DNA from: Valencia hispanica
Lineage: Eukaryota > Chordata > Actinopteri > Cyprinodontiformes > Valenciidae
Assembly (NCBI GenBank): GCA_963556495.2
Contig: OY747715.1
Span: 131,501 to 195,500, forward strand
Direction: 5' to 3'
DNA length: 64,000 nucleotides
Of the stretch, positions 33,401 through 45,909 are shown in pieces. The translations under genes were made by a program, and so were the position numbers. The stretch's first letter is position 1. Each line of letters opens with the position of its first letter. The notes beneath the pieces were generated by a model. That model was not told the origin of the DNA. It saw nothing but the letters and a program-made list of their open reading frames with translations, and searched no databases.

Positions 33401-35683
33401 AAGAGCAGTGGTTGGTAAAGAGGTCCATCACACTCATCCTCATTATGATGAAGAGCAGTGGATGGTAAAGAGGTCCATCACACTCATCCTCATTATGATG
33501 AAGAGCAGTGGTTGGTAAAGAGGTCCATCACATTCATCCTCATTATGATGAAGAGCAGTGGTTCGTAAAGAGGTCCATCACACTCATCCTCATTATGATG
33601 AAGAGCAGTGGTTGGTAAAGAGGTCCATCACACTCATCCTCATTATGATGAAGAGCAGTGGATGGAAAAGAGGTCAATCACACTCATCCTCATTATGATG
33701 AAGAGCAGTGGTTGGTAAAGAGGTCCATCACACTCATCCTCATTATGATGAAGAGCAGTGGTTGGTAAAGAGGTCCATCACACTCATCCTCATTATGATG
33801 AAGAACAGTGGTTGGTATAACAGTCCATCACACTCATCCTCATTATGATGAAGAGCAGTGGTTGGTAAAGAGGTCCATCACACTCATCCTCATTATGATG
33901 AAGAGCTGTGGTTGGTAAAGAGGTCCATCACACTCATCCTCATTATGATGAAGAGCCGTGGTTGGTATAGAGGTCCATCACACTCATCCTCATTATGATG
34001 AAGAGTAGTGGTTGGTAAAGAGGTACATCACACTCATCCTCATTATGATGAAGAGCAGTGGTTGGTAAAGAGGTCAATCACACTCATCCTCATTATGATG
34101 AAGAGCAGTGGTTGGTAAAGAGGTCCATCACACTCATCCTCATTATGATGAAGAGCAGTGGTTGGTAATGAGGTCAATCACACTCATCCTCATTATGATG
34201 AAGAGCAGTGGTTGGTAAAGAGGTCCATCACACTCATCCTCAATATGATGAAGAGTAGTGGTTGGTAAAGAGGTCCATCACACTCATCCTCATTATGATG
34301 AAGAGCAGTGGTTGGAAAAAGAGGTCCATCACACTCATCCTCAATATGATGAAGAGTAGTGGTTGGTAAAGAGATCCATCACACTCATCCTCATTATGAT
34401 GAAGAGTAGTGGTTGGTAAAGAGGTCCATCACACTCATCCTCATTGTGATGAAGAGTAGTGGTTGGTAAAGAGGTCCATCACACTCATCCTCATTATGAA
34501 GAAGAGCAGTGGTTGGTAAAGAGGTCCATCACACTCACCCTCATTATGATGAAGAGCAGTGGTTGGTAAAGAGGTCCATAACAGTCATCCTCATTATGAA
34601 GAAGAGCAGTGGTTGGTAAAGAGGTCCATCACACTCATCCTCATTAAGATGAAGGGCAGTGGTTGGTAAAGAGGTCCATCACACTCATCATCATTATGAT
34701 GAAGAGCTGTGGTTGGTAAAGAGGTCCATCACACTCATCCTTATTATGATGAAGAGCTGTGGTTGGTGAAGAGGTCCATCACACTCATCCTCATCCTCAT
34801 TATGATGAAGAGCCATGATTGGTGAAGAGGTCCATCACACTCATCCTCATTATGATGAAGAGCAGTGGTTGGTAAAGAGGTCCATCACACTCATCCTCAT
34901 TATGATGAAGAGCAGTGGTTGGTAAAGAGGTCCCTACACTCATCCTCATTATGATGAAGAGCAGTGGTTGGTAAAGAGGTCAATCACACTCACACTCATC
35001 CTCATTATGATGAAGAGCAGTGGTTGGTAAAGAGGTCCATCACACTCATCCTCATTATGATGAAGAGCAGTGGTTGGTAAAGAGGTCCATCACACTCATC
35101 CTCATTATGATGAAGAGCATTGGTTGGTAAAGAGGTCCATCACACTCATCCTCATTATGATGAAGAGCAGTGGTTGGTAAAGACGTCAATCAAACTCATC
35201 CTCATTATGATGAAGAGCTGTGGTTGGTAAAGAGATCCATCACACTCATCCTCATTATGATGAAGAGCAGTGGTTGGTAAAGAGGTCCATCACACTCATC
35301 CTCATTATGATGAAGAGCAGTGGTTGGTAAAGAGGTCCATCACACTCATCCTCATTATGATGAAGAGCATTGGTTGGTAAAGAGGTCCATCACACTCATC
35401 ATCATTATGATGAAGAGCTGTGGTTGGTAAAGAGGTCCATCACACTCATCCTCATTATGATGAAGAGCATTGGTTGGTAAAGAGGTCCATCACACTCATC
35501 ATCATTATGATGAAGAGCTGTGGTTGGTAAAGAGGTCCATCACACTCATCCTCATTATGATGAAGAGCAGTGGTTGGTAAAGAGGTCAATCACACTCATC
35601 CTCATTATGATGAAGAGCTGTGGTTGGTAAAGAGGTCCATCACACTCATCCTCATTAAGATGAAGAGCAGTGGTTGGTAAAGA
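30424..35683. repeat. 50-bp satellite array, segment 1
   Basis: Roughly 105 head-to-tail monomers that begin GAGGTCCATCACACTCATCC, continue TCATTATGATGAAGAGC and end AGTGGTTGGTAAA. Variants recur: AGC followed by CGTGG, CTGTGG or ATTGG; GGTCAATC for GGTCCATC; a 6-bp gain (CACACTCACACTCATCC or CATCCTCATCC); a short form with GGTCCCTACAC. The CGTGG form dominates at 31010-31250 and 31600-31980, so variants are clustered. Monomer length is not a multiple of 3 and the frames it leaves open are short. Confidence 0.98.
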
Positions 35684-37265
35684 ATCATTAGACAGCATGG
35701 GATAAATTTCCACAGCTATGCAGATGATACACAACTATATTTATCCATAAATCCTGATGAACCCAGTCAGTTAGGTAGATTACAGGCATGTCTGGAAGAC
35801 ATAAAAGCATGGATGACCCTAAACTTTTTGCTTTTAAATTCTGACAAGACAGAAGTTGCTGTCTTTGGACCAGAAGTTCTTAAACAGAAACTGATTAGTC
35901 AATCACTTCATCTGGATGGCATTAAATTGTCCCCCAGTAATAACGTAAAGAACCTCGGCGTTATTTTTGACCAAGACTTGACATTTAAATCCCATATTAA
36001 ACAGGTTTCTAGGATTTCCTTCTTTCACCTCAGGAATATTGCTAAAATTAGAAACATCCTGTCCAGGAGTGATGCTGAGAAACTAGTCCATGCATTTGTT
36101 ACCTCAAGGCTGGACTACTGTAATTCTTTACTATCAGGAAGTCCACAAAATGCCATTAAAAGCCTTCAGTTGATCCAAAATGCGGCAGCAAGAGTTCTGA
36201 TGAATATTAAAAAGAGAGATCACATTTCTCCTGTTTTAGCTTCCCTTCATTGGCTCCCTGTTAAATCCAGAATAGAATTTAAGATCCTTCTTCTTACATA
36301 CAAAGCCCTTAATAATCAAGCTCCATCATACATCAGAGATCTAATTGTTCCATATGTTCCTAAAAGAGCACTTCGCTCTCAGACTGCAGGTTTACTTGTA
36401 GTTCCTAGGATCTCTAAAAGTAGAATGGGAGGCAGATCTTTTAGTTATCAGGCTCCTCTCCTGTGGAACCAGCTCCCAGCTTTAGTCCGTGAGGCAGACA
36501 CTCTGTTTACTTTTAAGGCCAGGCTTAAAACTTTCCTTTTTGATAAAGCTTATAGTTAGAGTGGCTTAGGTCATCCTGAGCTATCTCTGTAGTTATGCTG
36601 CTATAGGCTTAGACTGCTGGAGGACAGACTTACCAATTTTCTTCACTCTGCTACTTCCTTTTCTCCTACGACTCTCCAGTTGTATTACAGTACATTCTGT
36701 TATTTCGACTGTTAACTTTGTTTTCTCTCAGTGTTTTTCTCCCCATCGAAGATACACCTGGTCTGGTATCCTGCTTGGCTGCAATGCCCTGTTGGACGGG
36801 GGTCATCGACTGGGATGATCCTCTCAGTAACTGAAGATCCACTGTGTCCTGTTATCAACTTTTTACTTTCTGTAACATAGAAAGTTCTCTTATATAAGAT
36901 CTTCTGTTCCTTCTGTGTTTCTGCTCTGTCTTCTCAAACCCCCAGACGGTCGTGGCAGATGGCCGCTCCTACTGAGCCTGGTTCTGTTGGAGGTTTCTTC
37001 CTGTTAAAGGGGAGTTTTTCCTCTCCACTGTCGCTACATGCTTGCTCAGTATGAGGGATTGCTGAAGGATTGCTGTGGTTGGAAATCTGCCCAACCTCAC
37101 GCTAATGACTGACGCAATCTGCTGGGATTCCTTAAATAGGAAACTTTTTAACTGATTGGAATGTTTGTATAAATGTATTGAAATGACTTCTTGTTAAGAG
37201 CCTTGAGATGACATCTGTTGTGAATTGGCGCTATATAAATAAACTGAATTGAATTGAATTGAATT
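35684..37265 (+). mobile_element. L2-type LINE, 5' truncated, inserted in satellite (copy A)
   Basis: The copy opens in frame inside the reverse transcriptase at the catalytic SYADDTQLY. It is open to 36559, with LNSDKTEVAVFG, LGVIFDQDLTFKSHI, HAFVTSRLDYCNSLLSG and SLHWLPVKSRIEFK, then a C-terminal LWNQLPALVREADT typical of L2 clade ends. A 0.7 kb 3' UTR follows, with GGCGCTATATAAATAAAC, ending in a TTGAATTGAATT repeat. Flanking AAAGA at 35679-35683 and 37266-37270 is a target duplication of the satellite sequence. Endonuclease and most polymerase fingers are missing, so it is not autonomous. Confidence 0.92.
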
Positions 37266-39335
37266 AAAGAGGTCCATCACACTCATCATCATTATGATGA
37301 AGAGCTGTGGTTGGTAAAGAGGTCCATCACACTCATCCTTATTATTATGAAGAGCCGTGGCTGTTTAAGAGGTCCATCACACTCATCCTCATTATGAGGA
37401 AGAGCTGTGGTTGGTGAAGAGGTCCATCACACTCATCCTCATCCTCATTATGATGAAGAGCCATGATTGGTGAAGAGGTCCATCACACTCATCCTCATTA
37501 TGATGAAGAGCAGTGGTTGGTAAAGAGGTCCATCACACTCATCCTCATTATGATGAAGAGCAGTGGTTGGTAAAGAGGTCCCTACACTCATCCTCATTAT
37601 GATGAAGAGCAGTGGTTGGTAAAGAGGTCAATCACACTCACACTCATCCTCATTATGATGAAGAGCAGTGGTTGGTAAAGAGGTCCATCACACTCATCCT
37701 CATTATGATGAAGAGCAGTGGTTGGTAAAGAGGTCCATCACACTCATCCTCATTATGATGAAGAGCATTGGTTGGTAAAGAGGTCCATCACACTCATCCT
37801 CATTATGATGAAGAGCAGTGGTTGGTAAAGAGGTCAATCAAACTCATCCTCATTATGATGAAGAGCTGTGGTTGGTAAAGAGATCCATCACACTCATCCT
37901 CATTATGATGAAGAGCAGTGGTTGGTAAAGAGGTCCATCATACTCATCATCATTATGATGAAGAGCTGTGGTTGGTAAAGAGGTCCATCACACTCATCCT
38001 CATTATGATGAAGAGCAGTGGTTGGTAAAGAGGTCAATCACACTCATCCTCATTATGATGAAGAGCTGTGGTTGGTAAAGAGATCCATCACACTCATCCT
38101 CATTATGATGAAGAGCAGTGGTTGGTAAAGAGGTCCATCACACTCATCATCATTATGATGAAGAGCTGTGGTTGGTAAAGAGGTCCATCACACTCATCCT
38201 TATTATTATGAAGAGCCGTGGCTGTTTAAGAGGTCCATCACACTCATCCTCATTATGATGAAGAGCTGTGGTTGGTAAAGAGGTCCATCACACTCATCCT
38301 CATCCTCATTATGATGAAGAGCCATGATTGGTGAAGAGGTCCATCACACTCATCCTCATTATGATGAAGAGCAGTGGTTGGTAAAGAGGTCCATCACACT
38401 CATCCTCATTATGATGAAGAGCAGTGGTTGGTAAAGAGGTCAATCATACTCATCCTCATTATGATGAAGAGCAGTGGTTGGTAAAGAGGTCCATCACACT
38501 CATCCTCATTATGATGAAGAGCAGTGGTTGGTAATGAGGTCAATCACACTCATCCTCATTATGATGAAGAGCAGTGGTTGGTAAAGAGGTCCATCACACT
38601 CATCCTCATTATGATAAGAGCAGTGGTTGGTAAAGAGGTCCATCACACTCATCCTCATTATGATGAAGAGCAGTGGATGGTAAAGAGGTCCATCACACTC
38701 ATCCTCATTATGATGAAGAGCAGTGGTTGGTAAAGAGGTCCATCACACTCATCCTCATTATGATGAAGAGCAGTGGTTGGTAAAGAGGTCCATCACACTC
38801 ATCCTCATTATGATGAAGAGCAGGGGTTGGTAAAGAGGTCCATCACACTCATCCTCATTATGATGAAGAGCAGTTGTTGGTATAGAAGTCCATCACACTC
38901 ATCCTCATTATGATGAAGAGCAGTGGTTGGTAAAGAGGTCCATCACACTCATCCTCATTATGATAAGAGCAGTGGTTGGTAAAGAGGTCCATCAAACTAA
39001 TCCTCATTATGATGAAGAGCAGTGGATGGTAAAGAGGTCCATCACACTCATCCTCATTATGATGAAGAGCAGTGGTTGGTAAAGAGGTCCATCACACTCA
39101 TCCTCATTATGATGAAGAACAGTGGTTGGTAAAGAGGTCCATCACACTCATCCTCATTATGATGAAGAGCAGTGGTTGGTAAAGAGGTCCATCACACTCA
39201 TCCTCATTATGATGAAGAGCAGTGGTTGGTAAAGAGGTCAATCACACTCATCCTCATTATGATGAAGAGCTGTGGTTGGTAAAGAGGTCCATCACACTCA
39301 TCCTCATTAAGATGAAGAGCAGTGGTTGGTAAAGA
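37266..39335. repeat. 50-bp satellite array, segment 2
   Basis: About 41 monomers between the two L2 copies. It carries the same variant monomers as segments 1 and 3, including CATACTCATCATCATTATG at 37939 and a one-base-short monomer (TATGATAAGAGC) near 38610. Confidence 0.97.
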
Positions 39336-40917
39336 ATCATTAGACAGCATGGGATAAATTTCCACAGCTATGCAGATGATACACAACTATATTTATCCAT
39401 AAATCCTGATGAACCCAGTCAGTTAGGTAGATTACAGGCATGTCTGGAAGACATGAAAACATGGATGACCCTTAACTTTTTGCTTTTAAATTCTGACAAG
39501 ACAGAAGTTGCTGTCTTTGGACCAGAAGTTCTTAAACAGAAACTGATTAGTCAATCACTTCATCTGGATGGCATTAAATTGTCCCCCAGTAATAACGTAA
39601 AGAACCTCGGCGTTATTTTTGACCAAGACTTGACATTTAAATCCCATATTAAACAGGTTTCTAGGATTTCCTTCTTTCACCTCAGGAATATTGCTAAAAT
39701 TAGAAACATCCTGTCCAGGAGTGATGCTGAGAAACTAGTCCATGCATTTGTTACCTCAAGGCTGGACTACTGTAATTCTTTACTATCAGGAAGTCCACAA
39801 AATGCCATTAAAAGCCTTCAGTTGATCCAAAATGCGGCAGCAAGAGTTCTGATGAATATTAAAAAGAGAGATCACATTTCTCCTGTTTTAGCTTCCCTTC
39901 ATTGGCTCCCTGTTAAATCCAGAATAGAATTTAAGATCCTTCTTCTTACATACAAAGCCCTTAATAATCAAGCTCCATCATACATCAGAGATCTAATTGT
40001 TCCATATGTTCCTAAAAGAGCACTTCGCTCTCAGACTGCAGGTTTACTTGTAGTTCCTAGGATCTCTAAAAGTAGAATGGGAGGCAGATCTTTTAGTTAT
40101 CAGGCTCCTCTCCTGTGGAACCAGCTCCCAGCTTTAGTCCGTGAGGCAGACACTCTGTTTACTTTTAAGGCCAGGCTTAAAACTTTCCTTTTTGATAAAG
40201 CTTATAGTTAGAGTGGCTAAGGTCATCCTGAGCTATCTCTGTAGTTATGCTGCTATAGGCTTAGACTGCTGGAGGACAGACTTACCAATTTTCTTCACTC
40301 TGCTAGTTCCTTTTCTCCTACGACTCACCAGTTGTATTACAGTACATTCTGTTATTTCGACTGTTAACTTTGTTTTCTCTCAGTGTTTTTCTCCCCATCG
40401 AAGATACACCTGGTCTGGTATCCTGCTTGGCTGCAATGCCCTGTTGGACGGGGGGCATCGACTGGGATGATCCTCTCAGTAACTGAAGATCCACTGTGTC
40501 CTGTTATCAACTTTTTACTTTCTGTAACATAGAAAGTTCTCTTATATCAGATCTTCTGTTCCTTCTGTGTTTCTGCTCTGTCTTCTCAAACCCCCAGACG
40601 GTCGTGGCAGATGGCCGCTCCTACTGAGCCTGGTTCTGTTGGAGGTTTCTTCCTGTTAAAGGGGAGTTTTTCCTCTCCACTGTCGCTACATGCTTGCTCA
40701 GTATGAGGGATTGCTGAAGGATTGCTGTGGTTGGAAATCTGCCCAACCTCACGCTAATGACTGACGCAATCTGCTGGGATTCCTTAAATAGGAAACTTTT
40801 TAACTGATTGGAATGTTTGTATAAATGTATTGAAATGACTTCTTGTTAAGAGCCTTGAGATGACATCTGTTGTGAATTGGCGCTATATAAATAAACTGAA
40901 TTGAATTGAATTGAATT
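39336..40917 (+). mobile_element. L2-type LINE, duplicate of copy A (copy B)
   Basis: Same length (1582 bp), same truncation point, same satellite phase and same AAAGA flanks (39331-39335, 40918-40922) as copy A, offset by exactly 3652 bp. Only a few substitutions separate them by eye, for example ATGAAAACATGG for ATAAAAGCATGG just before the shared ATGACCC. The reverse-transcriptase fragment is open to 40211. It is best read as a segmental duplicate and not an independent insertion. Confidence 0.92.
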
Positions 40918-43900
40918 AAAGAGGTCCATCACACTCATCATCATTATGATGAAGAGCTGTGGTTGGTAAAGAGGTCCATCACACTCATCCTCATCCTCAT
41001 TATGATGAAGAGCCATGATTGGTGAAGAGGTCCATCACACTCATCCTTATTATTATGAAGAGCCGTGGCTGTTTAAGAGGTCCATCACACTCATCCTCAT
41101 TATGAGGAAGAGCTGTGGTTGGTGAAGAGGTCCATCACACTCATCCTCATCCTCATTATGATGAAGAGCCATGATTGGTGAAGAGGTCCATCACACTCAT
41201 CCTCATTATGATGAAGAGCAGTGGTTGGTAAAGAGGTCCATCACACTCATCCTCATTATGATGAAGAGCAGTGGTTGGTAAAGAGGTCCCTACACTCATC
41301 CTCATTATGATGAAGAGCAGTGGTTGGTAAAGAGCTCCATCACACTCATCCTCATTATGATGAAGAGCAGTGGTTGGTAAAGAGGTCCATCACACTCATC
41401 CTCATTATGATGAAGAGCAGTGGTTGGTAAAGAGGTCCATCACACTCATCCTCATTAAGATGAAGAGCAGTGGTTGGTAAAGAGGTCCATCATACTCATC
41501 ATCATTATGATGAAGAGCTGTGGTTGGTAAAGAGGTCCATCACACTCATCCTCATTATGATGAAGAGCAGTGGTTGGTAAAGAGGTCAATCACACTCATC
41601 CTCATTATGATGAAGAGCTGTGGTTGGTAAAGAGATCCATCACACTCATCCTCATTATGATGAAGAGCAGTGGTTGGTAAAGAGGTCCATCACACTCATC
41701 ATCATTATGATGAAGAGCTGTGGTTGGTAAAGAGGTCCATCACACTCATCCTCATTATGATGAAGAGCTGTGGTTGGTAAAGAGGTCCATCACACTCATC
41801 CTCATCCTCATTATGATGAAGAGCCATGATTGGTGAAGAGGTCCATCACACTCATCCTCATTATGATGAAGAGCAGTGGTTGGTAAAGAGGTCCATCACA
41901 CTCATCCTCATTATGATGAAGAGCAGTGGTTGGTAAAGAGGTCAATCATACTCATCCTCATTATGATGAAGAGCAGTGGTTGGTAAAGAGGTCCATCACA
42001 CTCATCCTCATTATGATGAAGAGCAGTGGTTGGTAATGAGGTCAATCACACTCATCCTCATTATGATGAAGAGCAGTGGTTGGTAAAGAGGTCCATCACA
42101 CTCATCCTCATTATGATAAGAGCAGTGGTTGGTAAAGAGGTCCATCACACTCATCCTCATTATGATGAAGAGCAGTGGATGGTAAAGAGGTCCATCACAC
42201 TCATCCTCATTATGATGAAGAGCAGTGGTTGGTAAAGAGGTCCATCACACTCATCCTCATTATGATGAAGAGCAGTGGTTGGTAAAGAGGTCCATCACAC
42301 TCATCCTTATTATGATGAAGAGCAGGGGTTGGTAAAGAGGTCCATCACACTCATCCTCATTATGATGAAGAGCAGTTGTTGGTATAGAAGTCCATCACAC
42401 TCATCCTCATTATGATGAAGAGCAGTGGTTGGTAAAGAGGTCCATCACACTCATCCTCATTATGATAAGAGCAGTGGTTGGTAAAGAGGTCCATCAAACT
42501 AATCCTCATTATGATGAAGAGCAGTGGATGGTAAAGAGGTCCATCACACTCATCCTCATTATGATGAAGAGCAGTGGTTGGTAAAGAGGTCCATCACACT
42601 CATCCTCATTATGATGAAGAACAGTGGTTGGTAAAGAGGTCCATCACACTCATCCTCATTATGATGAAGAGCAGTGGTTGGTAAAGAGGTCCATCACACT
42701 CATCCTCATTATGATGAAGAGCAGTGGTTGGTATAGAAGTCCATCACACTCATCCTCATTATGATGAAGAGCAGTGGTTGGTAAAGAGGTCCATCACACT
42801 CATCCTCATTATGATGAAGAGCAGTGGTTGGTAAAGAGGTCCATCACACTCATCCTCATAATGATGAAGAGCATTGGTTGGTAAAGAGGTCCATCACACT
42901 CATCCTCATTATGATGAAGAGCATTGGTTGGTAAAGAGGTCCATCACACTCATCCTCATTATGATGAAGAGCTGTGGTTGGTAAAGAGATCCATCACACT
43001 CATCCTCATTATGATGAAGAGCAGTGGTTGGTAAAGAGGTCCATCACACTCATCCTCATTATGATGAAGAGCAGTGGTTGGTAAAGAGGTCCATCACACT
43101 CATCCTCATTATGATGAAGAGCTGTGGTTGGTAAAGAGGTCCATCACACTCATCCTCATTATGATGAAGAGCAGTGGATGGTAAAGAGGTCCATCACACT
43201 CATCCTCATTATGATGAAGAGCTGTGGTTGGTAAAGAGATCCATCACACTCATCCTCATTATGATGAAGAGCAGTGGTTGGTAAAGAGGTCCATCACACT
43301 CATCCTCATTAAGATGAAGAGCAGTGGTTGGTAAAGAGGTCCATCATACTCATCATCATTATGATGAAGAGCTGTGGTTGGTAAAGAGGTCCATCACACT
43401 CATCCTCATTATGATGAAGAGCAGTGGTTGGTAAAGAGGTCAATCACACTCATCCTCATTATGATGAAGAGCTGTGGTTGGTAAAGAGATCCATCACACT
43501 CATCCTCATTATGATGAAGAGCAGTGGTTGGTAAAGAGGTCCATCACACTCATCATCATTATGATGAAGAGCTGTGGTTGGTAAAGAGGTCCATCACACT
43601 CATCCTCATTATGATGAAGAGCTGTGGTTGGTAAAGAGGTCCATCACACTCATCCTCATCCTCATTATGATGAAGAGCCATGATTGGTGAAGAGGTCCAT
43701 CACACTCATCCTCATTATGATGAAGAGCAGTGGTTGGTAAAGAGGTCCATCACACTCATCCTCATTATGATGAAGAGCAGTGGTTGGTAAAGAGGTCCAT
43801 CACACTCATCCTCATTATGATGAAGAGCAGTGGTTGGTAAAGAGGTCAATCATACTCATCCTCATTATGATGAAGAGCAGTGGTTGGTAAAGAGGTCCAT

Positions 43901-45909
43901 CACACTCATCCTCATTATGATGAAGAGCAGTGGTTGGTAATGAGGTCAATCACACTCATCCTCATTATGATGAAGAGCAGTGGTTGGTAAAGAGGTCCAT
44001 CACACTCATCCTCATTATGATAAGAGCAGTGGTTGGTAAAGAGGTCCATCACACTCATCCTCATTATGATGAAGAGCAGTGGATGGTAAAGAGGTCCATC
44101 ACACTCATCCTCATTATGATGAAGAGCAGTGGTTGGTAAAGAGGTCCATCACACTCATCCTCATTATGATGAAGAGCAGTGGTTGGTAAAGAGGTCCATC
44201 ACACTCATCCTTATTATGATGAAGAGCAGGGGTTGGTAAAGAGGTCCATCACACTCATCCTCATTATGATGAAGAGCAGTTGTTGGTATAGAAGTCCATC
44301 ACACTCATCCTCATTATGATGAAGAGCAGTGGTTGGTAAAGAGGTCCATCACACTCATCCTCATTATGATAAGAGCAGTGGTTGGTAAAGAGGTCCATCA
44401 AACTAATCCTCATTATGATGAAGAGCAGTGGATGGTAAAGAGGTCCATCACACTCATCCTCATTATGATGAAGAGCAGTGGTTGGTAAAGAGGTCCATCA
44501 CACTCATCCTCATTATGATGAAGAACAGTGGTTGGTAAAGAGGTCCATCACACTCATCCTCATTATGATGAAGAGCAGTGGTTGGTATAGAAGTCCATCA
44601 CACTCATCCTCATTATGATGAAGAGCAGTGGTTGGTAAAGAGGTCCATCACACTCATCCTCATTATGATGAAGAGCAGTGGTTGGTAAAGAGGTCCATCA
44701 CACTCATCCTCATTATGATGAAGAGCATTGGTTGGTAAAGAGGTCCATCACACTCATCCTCATTATGATGAAGAGCATTGGTTGGTAAAGAGGTCCATCA
44801 CACTCATCCTCATTATGATGAAGAGCTGTGGTTGGTAAAGAGATCCATCACACTCATCCTCATTATGATGAAGAGCAGTGGTTGGTAAAGAGGTCCATCA
44901 CACTCATCCTCATTATGATGAAGAGCAGTGGTTGGTAAAGAGGTCCATCACACTCATCCTCATTATGATGAAGAGCTGTGGTTGGTAAAGAGGTCCATCA
45001 CACTCATCATCATTATGATGAAGAGCAGTGGTTGGTAAAGAGGTCCATCACACTCATCCTCATTATGATGAAGAGCTGTGGTTGGTAAAGAGATCCATCA
45101 CACTCATCCTCATTATGATGAAGAGCAGTGGTTGGTAAAGAGGTCCATCACACTCATCCTCATTAAGATGAAGAGCAGTGGTTGGTAAAGAGATCCATCA
45201 CACTCATCCTCATTATGATGAAGAGCAGTGGTTGGTAAAGAGGTCCATCACACTCATCCTCATTATGATGAAGAGCATTGGTTGGTAAAGAGGTCCATCA
45301 CACTCATCCTCATTAAGATGAAGAGCAGTGGTTGGTAAAGAGATCAATCACACTCATCCTCATTATGATGAAGAGCCGTGGCTGTTAAAGAGGTCCATCA
45401 CACTCATCCTCATTATGATGAAGAGCAGTGGTTGGTAAAGAGGTCCATCACACTCATCCTCATTATGATGAAGAGCAGTGGTTGGTAAAGAGGTCCATCA
45501 CACTCATCCTCATTATGATGAAGAGCATTGGTTGGTAAAGAGGTCCATCACACTCATCCTCATTATGATGAAGAGCAGTGGTTGGTAAAGAGATCCATCA
45601 CACTCATCCTCATTATGATGAAGAGCCGTGGCTGTTAAAGAGGTCCATCACACTCATCCTCATTAAGATGAAGAGCAGTGGTTGGTAAAGAGGTCCATCA
45701 CACTCATCATCATTATGATGAAGAGCTGTGGTTGGTAAAGAGGTCCATCACACTCATCCTCATCCTCATTATGATGAAGAGCCATGATTGGTGAAGAGGT
45801 CCATCACACTCATCCTCATTATGATGAAGAGCAGTGGTTGGTAAAGAGATCCATCACACTCATCCTCATTATGATGAAGAGCAGTGGTTGGTAAAGATGT
45901 CCATCACAT
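40918..45909. repeat. 50-bp satellite array, segment 3, with higher-order blocks
   Basis: About 100 monomers. A 210-bp window at 42026-42235 reads identically in translation to 43930-44139 and to 38524-38733 in segment 2. The landmark CATACTCATCATCATTATG recurs at about 41491 and 43345. This gives a block period near 1.85-1.9 kb (37-38 monomers). The array ends at about 45909, where GATGTCCATCACATT runs into unique sequence. Confidence 0.97.

Noticed and set aside
32274..44139. Repeated 69-71 codon frames (EVHHTHPHYDEEQW type) as small genes
   Set aside because: They arise only where a monomer variant removes a stop in the 50-bp satellite; their coordinates track higher-order duplication, not coding constraint.
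30424..45909. CRISPR-like regular 50-bp repeats
   Set aside because: The units are head to tail with no unique spacers, and the context is vertebrate; it is a satellite array.
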